Assembly (NCBI GenBank): GCA_928212115.1
Contig: CAKMRJ010005523.1
Coordinates: 139,128,071 to 139,192,070 of the forward strand
DNA length: 64,000 nucleotides
Direction: 5' to 3'
DNA from: Lactuca virosa
Taxonomy: Eukaryota; Streptophyta; Magnoliopsida; Asterales; Asteraceae
Shown: piece by piece, positions 35,118-46,821 of the stretch
Layout of the letters: each line of letters starts with the position of its first letter
Numbering within the stretch: the first letter of the stretch is position 1
The notes under the pieces: generated by a model
Databases searched by the model: none
The model's input: only the letters and a program-made list of their open reading frames with translations
Told to the model about the DNA's origin: nothing
Made by a program: the position numbers and the translations under genes

Positions 35118-37745
35118 TTAAGTGGATTTTAAACCCATCCCTACAGCCGCCTTGTGCACAAGATCTCTTGCTAACCCTTTGGTTAGATGATCGGCTAAAT
35201 TCAACTGAGTTCTTACAAACTCCACAGATATCACACCAGTCATGATGAGCTCACGAATCATGTTATGTCTAACACCTAAATGTCTAGACTTTCCATTGTA
35301 CATTCGACTATAAGCCTTAGCCAAGGTTGCAACACTATCACATCTGATAGAAATGGTAGATATCGGTTTGGGCCATAATGGAATTTCATAAATCAAATTC
35401 CTTAGCAACTCAGCTTCTTTAACAGCAGATAATGCAACAAACTTAGACTCTATGGTTGAGTTAGTAATACAAGTTTGTTTCTTAGATACCTAAGAAATGT
35501 CACCTCCTCCAAGAAGAAACACCCAACCACTTGTAGAGGAGTGATCCTCTAAGTTGTTAATCCAGCTGGCATCTGAATAACCTTCCAAAACAGAAGGATA
35601 TCCACTATAAGTTAAACCATAATTCATGGTCCCTTTCAAGTACTTGAATACTCTACTCACAGCTTGCCAATGATGTGAACTAGGATTACTAGTATATCTA
35701 CTAAGCCTTCCCACAACATATGTTATATCAGGCCTAGTACTAATCATGGCATACATTAGACAACCAATAGCCCTAGAATATTCAAGTTGAGACATTGGAG
35801 ATCCTTTATTTGGTAGAAGCTTGAGACTAGGATCTATAGGAGTGCTAACAGGAGAACAATTCTCAAAGTTAAACTTTTTCATTATCTTCTCAATGTAATG
35901 AGATTGAGAAATTGAAATCCCATTGGTTCCTTGTTTAATTCTTATACCAAGAATTACCTCAGCCTCCCCCTGGTCTTTCATTTCAAAACTAGATGATAAA
36001 AATTTCTTGGTTTTATCAACTTCTTCTAAATCAGTACCAAAAATCAACATATCATCCACATATAAACAAATCATGACTCCTTTACCAGAAGTATCAAATT
36101 TGCTATATACACACTTGTCAGCTTGGTTTAATGCAAAACCATTACACAAGACAACATCATCAAACTTTTGATGCCATTGTTTTGGTACTTGTTTCAAACC
36201 ATATGATTTCTTTAACTTGCACACTTTGTGTTCATTTCCAGGCATCACAAACCCTTCAGGTTGTTTCATGTATATTTCCTCATCCAAGTCACCATTCAAG
36301 AATGCAGTTTTCACATCCATTTGGTGAATCAAAAGACTTTGTATAGCTGCAAGAGCTAATAATAATCTAATAGTAGAAATTCTGGCAACAGGAGCATAAG
36401 TATCAAAGAAATCAATTCCTTCCTTTTGTCTAAAGCCTTGGATAACCAATATGGCTTTATACTTATCAATTGTGCCATCCACCTTCATTTTTCTTTTGAG
36501 GATCCATTTACATCCTAATGCCTTGCAACCGGGAGGTAAATCAGACAATACCCAAGTATTGTTATGCATGATAGAATCAATCTCATCCTGAATTGCCTCT
36601 TTTCAGAAATGAACATCCCTAGAAGCCATAGCTTCATTGAAAGTCTTTGGATCCTCCTCAATATTAAAACAATATTGATGTTGAGACACAGTCTCATTTC
36701 TTGTTCCTTCAACTAAATATAGTTGAAAATCAGATCCAAAAGATTTAGCTTTTCTAGCTCTAGTACTCTTACTAAGTTCAGACACAGAACATGTACCACC
36801 AGAAGCATCTTCAGCTTGAGTTGTGTTCTTGCTGAAAGATTGTTGAATCATGTCCCTTGGTCTAGGTATAGATGTAAATCTTTCTTCATCAAAGATAGCA
36901 TCTCTTGACTCTATAACAGTGTTCACAGACATAGAGTCATTAGATTCTAAAACATAGAATCTATAAGCTTTGGAATGCTCAGCATATCCAATAAAGATAC
37001 AATCTATACCTCTTTCACCCAATGTATTCCTTTTGGGTTCAGTGAGCCTCACAACTGCTCGACAACCCCAAACTTTGAGATAACTCAAATTTGGTACCAT
37101 TTTACAACAAAGTTCATAAGGAGTATTCTTACTCCTTTCGTTTGGAGTTATATTCAAAATATAACATGCAGTTAACATAGCCTCACCCCAGAAACCTTCA
37201 CTTAAACCTGAATAGGACAACATGGAATTAACCATTTCTTTTAAAGTCCTATTTTTCCTTTCAGCTACACCATTTTGTTGTGGTGTATAAGGAGTTGTGG
37301 TTTGATGTATCATTCCAGTTGATTCAAAATAAACCGGATCATAATACTCACCACCTCTATCAGTACGTAAAACTTTTATTAATTCACTTTTATGAAGTTC
37401 AACCACTTGTTTATAAATCTTAAATTTATCAAGAGCTGCATCTTTGGAATGTAGCAAATAGACATAACAATATCTAGATGCATCATCAATAAAAGTAACA
37501 ACATACTTTTTGTTTCCAAGGGAAGGTGTTGCATGGAAATCACATAAATCACTATGTATAAGTTCCAACACCTTGCTTTCCCTAACAACATCTTTGAAAG
37601 GTTATCTAGTGATTTTAGTTAGCATGCATGTTTTACATTTTTCATTATTTTGCATATCATAAGCAGGAATTAAACTCATTTTAGACATGTCTTTTAATCT
37701 CTTGTAATGAATGTGTCCTAGTCTAGCACGTCTTTGTGTGAATCT
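35118..37745 (-). pseudogene. pol: Copia pol: RNase H, RT, integrase, pre-integrase (three nonsense codons)
   Basis: Read on the minus strand: pre-integrase zinc domain (ARLGHIHYKRLKDM...CKTCMLTK, about 37735-37600), integrase (37571-36603: YVVTFIDDASRYCYVYLL; LRTDRGGEY; YTPQQNGVAERKNRTLKEMVNSM), RT (36569-35490: QMDVKTAFLNGDL, YVDDMLIF, with catalytic Asp present), RNase H to 35118 (IRCDSVATLAKAYS; NLADHLTKGLARD). Integrase, RT and RNase H are in one frame, separated by single stops at 36603-36605 and 35490-35492, with another near 37600. At each, the expected family residue is Trp or Gln, so each is explained by one C-to-T change on one strand or the other. No frameshift is apparent. Confidence 0.85.
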
Positions 37746-38469
37746 TAATAGTCAATAAGTTGGAAAGGAATTTGAAAAAATTAACCAAGGCTTTGGCTAG
37801 CAAAATTACATAATATAAAACAATGAAATGAGATGGTGTTTTGTTTGAGCGTTTGTAAATGAAAAAAATTGGTGAAATAGAAAGGCATTTATCTTGATAT
37901 CATGTACAGGATGAGGTTGAGGAGACAATGTTTTCACCGTGGAAGGAGGTGGGTTTTATGAAAGTGTATGTAGCCTGGATGGGAGTTGTAAGGAAGTGAC
38001 AAAAAAAATTTTTAGATTGAGGAAAAGTATGTCCAAAAGGAAACAAAAAGAAATTAGAAAGAATTTGGTGATGGTTAAGAATGAGATGTCAATTTTTATT
38101 GCTGATACGTTGAAATGCATGTCGGGAGCTACTTAAACATGTTACTAGAAATGTAAAATGGTTGTTCCATGGGTATGAGTTTTTAACAAGTTCACTTACT
38201 AAAACTCAATGAGCATGTTGGGCTAATACAAACTATCAATTTTGTATACATTATTCATAAGGTTTGTTTGGATATAAAAAGGAAATATTTGTCAAACATA
38301 GTGCTAATTTATGTGTATAATCATAACAAACTGATGTTACTAACATTTGTTGCCTTGGTCCTATTAGGGTTTCACGTATAGTAAGTGTAGTGTACGGTAT
38401 GATTTGAATCGTTCGTAATAAGATATTTGATCTGAAGCTCTAACATTATATAAACATACCATTATCGCA
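37746..38469. other. Unassigned AT-rich DNA
   Basis: A 65-codon plus-strand ORF (37939-38136) is Lys-rich (FRLRKSMSKRKQKEIRKNLV) and might be a fragment of a host exon. I do not recognise it and see no flanking splice context that convinces me. Confidence 0.3.
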
Positions 38470-39990
38470 TGTCACACCCCCGGGCCCCGACCGCTGGCAA
38501 AAAGGCCGAGGTGCGCGACGTAATTCAGTGATCACAGTTATTGAACATATATTGAACAATACAAAGGTGTGCGACGAAATAGAAAATCTACATTGTTTAT
38601 GGCTATTAGTAAATCTCGACTCATGCCTAACAATTTGGCGTTTACAAAGGTGTGTTATAATAACAGAGAGTCTTCTATGCAAACTCTTCCGACCTGTTAA
38701 TAAACCTGAGAATATATGCATTCAGATATGCCAACAAAATTGTTTATCAGTTCTATATGTTCTGACACAAAGTACTTTTATAACCAAAAGTGTTTTATAA
38801 AATTTATCTGGTGAACCATCTTTTATAAATACGTACTTTTCTATCAAAAGTATAAAAATAAATGAGTTGTAAAATTGTATTTGGACTTATTTATAAATAT
38901 CGTTTGATCAAATCTGAAAGTACAAAATTTAGTGAATATATAAGTAAATCAAATTTATATCAAAATTTTACGGTTCTCATGACCAAATTTTTATATAAAG
39001 ATTTTGAATACCAAATTATATAAAAATAAGGCATGTTACCCTTTGTGAAAACAAAATTTACCAACTTTACTCTTGAAGTTTCGTACAAGCAATTTTATAG
39101 TTTATATGTAAAACCCATAGATTTTGAGTTTATAAAACTTGCAAGGTTGTGTATAGTAGTTATTAAGTGTTATCTTACTTAATTTGGGAAATGACACTTA
39201 AACAGTGGGTCAAACTCCTCCTACATAAACGTAGTGTTTTCGTATAATAACAAAGGGTTTATATAAATAACTTATTAACTATAAGTTATTAAACCTTGAT
39301 CAGTTGTGTCATGATGTTAAGTAAGTGTTTTATAACTTAATTTTTGGTGTTGACAGTTATCATTTTGAGTCATAAACCATTCCAGTACATACAATCTCTT
39401 TTAACTAGTATAAGTGACCAAAAACCTCTTATAAACCAAATATCGATTCTATACAATAACAAAATAATCCTCAGGGTTTATAATGAGATCGTAACCGACA
39501 CTACGACACGAGACCTCTACGCTAGCACAAAAGGAGGGCGTGCTAAAAGTTCCGCAACAACGCTTTATTAATGTCGTGGAGTAAATAAAACAGAAACGTC
39601 AACGCAAAACTCGACTCGTCAGACGATGCTTGTAGCTAACAACATGCGGGCGGGATGTCTACCCGTATAGATCAGTGTCGTCGATCTATACCTGACGTTT
39701 TGCATTCCTTACGGATTAATGGTTATACAGTAGAGGGTTTTCACTAAGATTTATGGTCTTAGTTTAGAGAACAAAACATAGCTCATATAGGGAAACGCGA
39801 GTGTGTTGGATCCTAACAATGTGTCTTGGTATCCCTAATCCTAAAATTTCCGTTATAAGATTTTAAATACTTATAAATTGGTTGTTTAGGAATAATATTC
39901 GATTGAAGTCTTTTAGTATTTGAGATTTTTAAGACTTAAAGCATTTCTAAATTTCTATTGTCTGTCATGACGAAATTTGGGCAACATAAC
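38470..39990 (-). repeat. Possible gypsy LTR remnant
   Basis: It begins TGTCACACCCCCGGGC, which resembles the reverse complement of the gypsy LTR end at 13921-13932 (GGGGGTGTGACA). A GC-rich head then gives way to AT-rich DNA, as in those LTRs. The far end is not clear; I place it loosely. No PBS, PPT or coding relic is attached, so it may be a solo LTR or a fragment. Confidence 0.35.
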
Positions 39991-40286
39991 AGCTGCTTTT
40001 ATAACATTTTTCAGGTTTCAACCAATGTGAAACCAACAATTTTCATAATGATCGATCAGTTACTTAATTAACCTGATACATAATTTCTTACATAACAATT
40101 CTGTAAATTTTGGAGATTAATTATGCGATCATATAAGACAATTTAGCAATTTAGTAAAAACGAGTTATATTGTTATAATTAGTATAAAAATATAGCAATT
40201 AGTTTCTACATTCATTTTTACATAACCTTATATATTAAAAGTTATTTTTTTGATAATTTTAACTAATAATTGTTATCTTTTTGCAG

Positions 40287-40515
40287 AATATGGACAAAGT
40301 AGATGATACATTATTTTTTCGCAGGAAGGATTCCTTTTGCTTTTCTTGAAGACATTCATCAAAAGTTTGTCAGGACTTATGGTCGAGTAGTATTATCAAC
40401 CCAGGATTATGACATGAATGATGAATTTTCAAGGGTTTTTAACCAACAAATAGAGTATTACTCAAATGATCCTAATGCAGATATGATAAACCGTATAAAA
40501 GGTGAAATGAGCTAA
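40287..40515 (+). pseudogene. VAMP71-type longin R-SNARE exon fragment (copy A)
   Basis: After an acceptor-like 'ttttttcgcag', bases from about 40324 encode RIPFAFLEDIHQKFVRTYGR, then MNDEFSRVFNQQIEYYSNDP and ADMINRIKGEMS. This is the end of the longin domain and the start of the SNARE region of plant VAMP711-713 proteins, which act in vacuolar and late endosomal fusion. The expected next codon CAA is TAA here (40513-40515). No neighbouring exons, start or transmembrane anchor are found, so this is an isolated exon copied at DNA level with its intron border. Confidence 0.8.
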
Positions 40516-40772
40516 GTCAGCAACTTCTTCTTCTTCTTCTACAATTTAAATCATACATTTTTAATAGTTTCAACATATACCCACTAACCAGTTATTCTAA
40601 ACCATTAAAGTTTTTATAATAGTAACGTCCTGTAAATAAAAAATTACCAATTAATTTGAAATTTTGAATCAATATAATTGATATCTTTCTTTTTTCCAGC
40701 TAAATATCCAAAAATCTCCTATATGATATCTTAGGATCCTTGTTTTTTGGAAATAATGGTTTCCTTATTCAA

Positions 40773-40782
<10 letters not shown>

Positions 40783-40857
<75 letters not shown>
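40783..40857. repeat. (CA)n(TA)n microsatellite
   Basis: A CA run passes into a long TA run directly before the first inverted-repeat element. The second copy of the segment (about 63661-63680) has only a short 'ctatatata' here, so the tract expanded or was brought in with the insertions. Confidence 0.9.
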
Positions 40858-40860
<3 letters not shown>

Positions 40861-41175
40861 AAGGGTTATTTGGAAAACAAAAAAACCTTAAAAATCATAA
40901 AAATGCATAAAAAAAATACCTAGACATTACAAAACTTTTTTTTGAAATTTTTTTATGAAAAATCGCAGCCTTTTTGACAATTTCGCTGAAAAAAAAATCA
41001 ATTTTTTTTTCTTTTTTGTAAATTTTTTTTTTCAAAAAAATTTTCAGCGATTTTATGTTAAAAGCTGCGATTTTTTGATAAAAAAAATTCAAAAAAAAGT
41101 TTTGTGATCTCTAAGTATTTTTTTTTATGCATTTTTATGATTTTTAGGGTTTTTTTGTTTTCCATAGAACCTAAA

Positions 41176-41180
<5 letters not shown>
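40858..41180. mobile_element. Fold-back MITE-like element 1
   Basis: The left end 'ttatttggaaaacaaaaaaa' (from 40866), followed by 'tcataaaaatgcataaaaa', is repeated in inverted form at 41095-41170 ('tgcatttttatgatttttag', 'tttttttgttttcc'). The arms of about 75 bp contain small differences and enclose a loop with inverted 'cgcagc'/'gctgcg'. It is flanked on both sides by TA tracts, has no coding capacity, and is absent from the second copy of the segment near 63670. Confidence 0.7.
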
Positions 41181-41230
<50 letters not shown>

Positions 41231-41234
41231 AAAA

Positions 41235-41696
41235 GGGAATATACATTACAGCCCCACCTAAGCTTAGGTACTAAACCTCTTGAAAATACATTGTTTTACT
41301 ATATAAAGATTACGGTTAATGGATTCACAATTAATACTTCAAGATGTAAATTCAAGATCGACACAATAGGGTTTAGGGTTTAGGGTTTAGATTTAGGGTT
41401 TAGGGTTAGGGTTTAAGGTTTAAGGTTTAGGGTTTAGATTTAGAGTTTAGAGTTTAGGTTTAGGGTTTAGGGTTTAGGGTTTAGGTTTAGGGTTTAGTAA
41501 TGTTCACTTGGGTGAAGTAATAAACGATTATTGAAGAAAGAAAACAGAGATGGTAAAACGATAATGAAAGAAAGAAATGTTATGGAAGATAATATATTTA
41601 CCAAGTGAAACCAAACCGGACATATTTAGCATGTTAAAACGACATATTTTAGAGGTTTAGTACCTAAGCTTAGGTGGGGCTGTAATGTATATTCCC
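41235..41696. mobile_element. MITE with perfect 46-bp terminal inverted repeats and TTTAGGG core
   Basis: Bases 41235-41280 and 41651-41696 are exact inverted complements over 46 bases, beginning 'gggaatatacattacagccc'. The interior carries a degenerate array of TTTAGGG/TTAGGG (about 41367-41498). TA microsatellites flank it, and the corresponding place in the second segment copy has no insertion. There is no transposase. Confidence 0.85.
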
Positions 41697-41701
41697 TATC
41701 C

Positions 41702-41704
<3 letters not shown>

Positions 41705-41754
<50 letters not shown>

Positions 41755-42028
41755 TGCATTGAAGCTGTTATTCTCACGATTTTGAATTAGGGCATACGAT
41801 TTCTAGTGTTCTTCTCCAATATTTTCCCAGTTATATATTCTTAAACTGACGATAAGTTAACCATGGATCTGTGTATACAACATTAACATGGAATTGGAAA
41901 TAGTACCGATTCTATAATACATTATAACCTAAATTACAATTTATATTCTCAAGCTATGTTCCTAAAATATGACGTTTTTTTTAATTTTTTTCAAATTTTT
42001 TATCTAGAAAACACTAATAGGAACCTTA
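41705..42028. other. Right part of duplicated segment A, up to the copia insertion
   Basis: After a TA tract (41705-41751), the sequence 'tgattgcattgaagctg' to 'aataggaacctta' is matched almost fully at about 63677-63975. Bases 42024-42028 (CCTTA) are the left copy of the copia target duplication. There is no gene. Confidence 0.8.
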
Positions 42029-42843
42029 TGTTGGATTAGGTGTCTAAGCCCATAACTATAATTGGTATGTACTTGATTTGATAGTAGCATGGTCCTTTTG
42101 TGTTGCCTTCACCCTAGCAACTTGATAGGATGACTTTTGGAGAGAGATGTTAAGTTTATTATTTGGAATAATAAATTGATTTATTAATGTATTATGGAAA
42201 TAATATATTAATTAGAAATCAAGTTATTTAATTAGTATTTAATCAGAAATTAATTTGGAATTAAAGGAACTGATTAAAAGAACAGGGGTTGTTTTGCAAA
42301 TCATTGATAGTTGTGAAACTGGGCTGATGGACTTCTTAATTAGGAGTGGACGAAAATCTATAGGGAGGCCCTATAGATTTCGTCCAAGGCTTCTTAGTGG
42401 GAGGTCCATGGGCTGCTTAAGCCTTAAGCAGTAAATTAGGGTTTCCTCCTGAAACCTTAGCAGCTTGCAGCTATATAAAGAACCCCATGGCTTAGGATTT
42501 TCGGCTAATGCTTGCTAAGAAGAAACCATAGCCGAAATTCTAAGAGCTTCCTCCTCTCTCCTTCTCATCTTCTTGCTATTGGTGTTTATGAGCCATTAGA
42601 GGTACAACATTTGAGGCACTAAGCTTTCAAGAGTCAAGGATCTACTAGGAGTTCTTCTTATTACTACATAACAAGCAAGGTAAAATCAAAACCCTTTTTG
42701 TTATATGATTTTCGAAATTGTATGCTAGATCTAGGGTTTATTGCTTTGGTATTCAATTACATGTTCAACTAGTGAAAATCTTAGATCCAAAGAAATTAGG
42801 GTTCCATGATCACATAGGATGTAGTTATGCTCATAACCCATCA
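42029..42843 (+). repeat. 5' LTR of the copia element
   Basis: TGTTGGATTAGG...AACCCATCA. A TATA box 'gctatataaag' lies at about 42470-42480. The inverted block 'aaatctatagggaggcccta' (42355-42374) is followed by its own partial complement. It is close to the 3' LTR over nearly its full length. Confidence 0.9.
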
Positions 42844-42844
42844 G

Positions 42845-42857
42845 TGGTATCAGAGCC
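42845..42857 (+). other. Primer-binding site of the copia element
   Basis: TGGTATCAGAGCC lies one base after the LTR end. It is complementary to initiator tRNA-Met, as in most plant copia elements. Confidence 0.92.
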
Positions 42858-44157
42858 TAGGATGTTTTTTAGTTGAATTTAATGCATATGTGAATTGTCC
42901 AAAGAAGGAAGGAACAAATCCGTCAATCTGTGCATCAGAATCAACAAGTTCTACATGGGACTCGACGAGTCGAGCCTACTCGACGAGTTCATTGCAAAAA
43001 CTCGACGAGTCGGGCTGTCAGATCCCTGATTTTTCGATTTTTGATATCTTTATTTGATTAGGATAATTTCAAATTCGTTTTTACTGTCTAAAATTGAATT
43101 TTTCTGGATTGGTAAATCTATATCCTTATCAAATTAAGAGATTTGGTCAAATTTTAAGATAATGGCAAAATTATTTGATTAATTTAATTATTTAAAATTT
43201 GATCTAGTATTTTTTGAAAAGTTTCAAATATAACCCTTTGGTTTCGGAATTTAAAATTTAATTAAAAGTTTAATTTTGAAATCTTAAATTCTAGAACCCT
43301 AGTATTTTAAAAGTTTAAAAATCACCCTTATACTATTATACAATTAAAAGGATAACTTATATATATGTATAAGAAAAGTTAGTCTTACCGTTAGTAGGCC
43401 TCATTCACGAAGCTGGTCTATAAGGGGTGTTTAAGGAAGCGGCCTATAAAATGACCGTCATTGGGTATCTATTCTTACCCACCGCACTCTTGACTAGTAG
43501 AGGGTCGTTAGCCGAATGGGTAAGATAGGACATTAATCTCTCATTAATAAGTATAATGATGAATATAAAGTAACTAAATGTTTTTATAAATTCTCAATCT
43601 TAGTTACTTTAGGAAAATGTGAATTTGATGCTAATTCATGAAATTTCACATTGCACTTTGTCAAGTCGTTAGTGGAGCGTGTGTGGTTAACCGACACACT
43701 AACTTGGACTAACAAAGAGTGGCAATGGGTAGCTCGTAAATGATCATTGGTCAATAGAGCGTGTGTGGTTAATCGGCACATTGATTAGGTGGTAAATGAC
43801 ATCGATAGTACCAAGTTAATTTGCATGGTTATTCACACCTTGTTTGTGATCCTTGGTATCCCAGTCACAAACTTGAATGACATAATCGAGATTAAACATG
43901 TCATTGAATAGTTCAATGAATCTCAAAAGATATAGGAGTTTCATTTCATTCAAAACCTAATTCATTTAAAATTTCATTTTTCATGGTGGAATTGGTAAAT
44001 CGTCATTTACATACCTTCAAATAATTTACAATTGGATTACGGCATCCCTTTTCTGAATTGTGAATTATTGTGTTGGGTCTTAGCCTTAATATTTCATTTT
44101 GGGTGTTATATTAAGGATTTCCTATCTAATCTAGAACTTGTTCTTCTTCTTTTTCAG
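42858..44157 (+). other. Leader of the copia element
   Basis: About 1.3 kb without a gene. Just after the PBS comes a block of CGACGAGT palindromes (42960-43010). 'gagcgtgtgtggttaaccga' (43676-43695) and a variant (43758-43778) follow. The same blocks occur inverted at 24331-25723. Confidence 0.7.
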
Positions 44158-44744
44158 ATGTCTACCTCAAACAACGCTTCTGGCTCTTCCGACAACAAAT
44201 CCTCAAACTCTTTCTCGCTCTTGAACATTTGTGCGAGGGTCACATTTGATGGTTCCAATTTCAATGATTGGATCCAAAACATCAGAATGACCTTGCGTTA
44301 TGTGGACAAGGAATACGTCCTCGACAAACAGTTGAACGAGATAGATGAAACAAAAGCTACTCCTGAAGAAATAGCTGAGTATAGGTCCCAATGCAAGGAT
44401 GCTACGAAAGTGTCTTGCATTATGATGGCGACTATGAATCCTGAGCTACAACAGTTTTATGAGGACTATTGGCCTTACGAGATGTGCCAGGACTTGATGG
44501 AGAAGTACCATCAAAGTGTGCGTCAAGAAAGGTATGAAATAGTCAGGTCACTCATAACCACCAAGATGAAGGATAGAGAATCTGTCACGAGCCACCTGCA
44601 AAGCATGCAGAGATATGTGGATCGTTTACTCAAGCTGAATGTGAACTTCGATGAGGAACTGGCTATTGACATAGTCTTGCACTCATTGCCTCCTTGCTAT
44701 GATCAGTTCAAGATGACTCATCATCTGAGCAAAGAGGAAGTTAC
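44158..44744 (+). pseudogene. gag: Copia gag, first part
   Basis: It starts MSTSNNASGSSDNKSS and reads through the copia gag core (FDGSNFNDWIQNIRMTLRY; ATMNPELQQFYEDY; MQRYVDRLLKLNVNFDEELA; VLHSLPPCYDQFKM), then is interrupted after codon GTT-AC by a gypsy element with target duplication GTTAC (44740-44744 and 50584-50588). The N-terminal frame is open and undamaged. The frame seen upstream of 44158 is leader. Confidence 0.88.
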
Positions 44745-46821
44745 TGTAACATCCCTATTTTCACGGCCAGAAAAGATCGATTATGTTTATGCTTTATGTT
44801 TATGCTTTATAAAAATCAGAGTACCCTTTTAATAAAAATGTTGCGGAATTTGTTCCCAGAAAATACATGAAAAATACTTTATCAAAGCATTTCCGAAGAA
44901 ATGTATTTTATCCATTTAAAACATTTGGGATGTCGTCGTCAATACAGAAACATAAACATAAACAGAACTTACATTCATTTACACTAGTGGTCTACATCTC
45001 CTTTAATCTCTCAGTGTAAAGTAGATTCGTATCGATACCTGTGATACAAATAGACTGAGTGGGTCAGGTTGGGAAACCTGGTGAGTACATAGGGTTTTCA
45101 ACCCACAATAATATAATTATTATATTTAATCATCAAACAATCAACCCAATTACCCATCCCCGTTATCTTATTTATTCTTAAGGATCTACCCTAAGAATCA
45201 TCTAACCTTCATTTATTCATTCCTAAGGATTGACCTAAGGAATAGGCACGAAGTCCATCGCTGCCAGGGTTTATATCAAATAAGACAACCATCGGGGTGA
45301 CAACACTGCTTTCCTCAGCAATTTATGTCAAATAAGAAAACATCGGGGTGACAACACTGCTTTCCTCAGCAATTTATGTCAAATAAGCAAACATCAGGGT
45401 GACAACACTACTTTCCTCAACAATTTATATCAAATAAGCAAACATCGGGGTGACAACACTGCTTTCCTCAACAATTTATGTCAAATAGGCACGAAGTCAC
45501 ATCGTCGCCAGGGTTTATACAACAGGCACTAAGTCCATAGTTGCCAGGGTTTAGGCACCAAGTCTGCATGGTCGTCAGGGTTTATATAATAAGCACTAAG
45601 TCCATAGCTGCCAACGTTTATCTTATAGGCACTAAATCCATAGCTGCCAACGTTTATCTAATAGGCACTAAGTCCATAGCTGCCAGGGTTCTTAAATTAC
45701 AACTGGTGAACACGTAGTTTAAAACATCTGGTAAACACTCGGTTCAAAAATACTTAATCCATACTCCCAAATCTAAAACTAACCTCTCTACCTGATCCAT
45801 ACTCTCGGATCTGGTATGTGTGATCCATACTCCCGGATCAATAACTAATAACTATGTTTATATTCTGCTAGATGACTAGATCATCTTAAACATCGAGACC
45901 TCTCATCAATTTTTATTTCATCACAGATCATCTAATTCATCTACCCATATTTTACCCAACATATTTGTAGATATAAAATACATATACAATTTAAATCAAT
46001 TAAAACATGTATAAAATGGTTCATCCATCATAGATAGCAAGTATACAGATAATATGCACACATAGCACGTAATTTATATAAAATACTTCATATCTATGTG
46101 TAAGATGAAAATAATATGCACTCACCTTATTAGTGTGAGTTGATAGAATCTAACTAGAAACGGTCGGTGGTTCGTAATCGTCGGGCTCGGGATGCGGAAC
46201 AGCTTCAGAAAACGAGAGAGAAAGAAAGTAGAAGGTGTAAGGAATGAAAGGGTCTTGATCGCTATTTATAGGCTGTTCTGGGCCCATTCACGTCGTGAAA
46301 ATGATAGGTTCGCGTCGTGAACCTCCATGAGTCATCCTGTAGTGTTAACACGTGTTTTCTAGCCCCGATTAGTGTCCCTGACACGTTTCACGTCGTGAAC
46401 TTCATGTTCACGTCGTGACTTAAGGCGGCTAGGGTTTCAGTCACGTGTCATGCTCTCAACAGCTGCATCTTCGGAAGGCCATAATTTTTGCATACGAGCT
46501 CCGTTTTCGACGTTCTTTATATCCACGCGAAGGCGGAGACGTACTCTACAACTTTCATTTAGAGACCTAAGGCTAAAAAGTACTCTATAATAAACTCACT
46601 TTTTACGATTCCCGATGTCGTGCCTATTTTGTCGCGAAACTTCGCCAGGTCATAACTTCTTCGTTATAACTCGGATTTCAGCGTTCTTTATATGTATGGA
46701 AACCTTATGACATATACTACAACTTAGTTAAGATTATTTATTCTAAATAATGCTCTATTAAAAAGTCATTTTTGATGCTTATCGTCTCTAAATTGACTAG
46801 CCCGAATCTGCGGGCGTTACA
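44745..46821 (-). repeat. 3' LTR of the nested gypsy element
   Basis: On the plus strand it runs TGTAACATCCC...CGGGCGTTACA. Bases 45240-45690 are minisatellites: one type with 'catcggggtgacaacactgc' every 65 bp or so, another with 'ggcactaagtccatagctgc'. Bases 46280-46430 carry repeated TTCACGTCGTGAA-type palindromes. A TATA-like 'ctatttataggc' (minus orientation, about 46262-46273) lies just beside them. Confidence 0.9.

Larger units (their letters stand above)
34095..37745 (-). mobile_element. 5'-truncated Ty1/copia element (minus strand)
   Basis: The left (3') end has an LTR (34095-34588), then the PPT and non-coding DNA, then RNase H, RT, integrase and a pre-integrase fragment running rightwards. 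Homology ends near 37745 in the pre-integrase zinc domain, with no gag, protease, PBS or 5' LTR beyond. This is therefore a 5'-truncated copy. The candidate 3' target duplication 'agaag' (34090-34094) has no partner in view. Confidence 0.8.

Noticed and set aside
41367..41498. Interstitial telomere or chromosome-fusion site
   Set aside because: The TTTAGGG-like array is short, degenerate and enclosed exactly by MITE inverted ends, so it moved with the MITE.
45240..45690. CRISPR array
   Set aside because: The repeats are contiguous LTR minisatellites without unique spacers, duplicated in both LTRs, in a plant genome.
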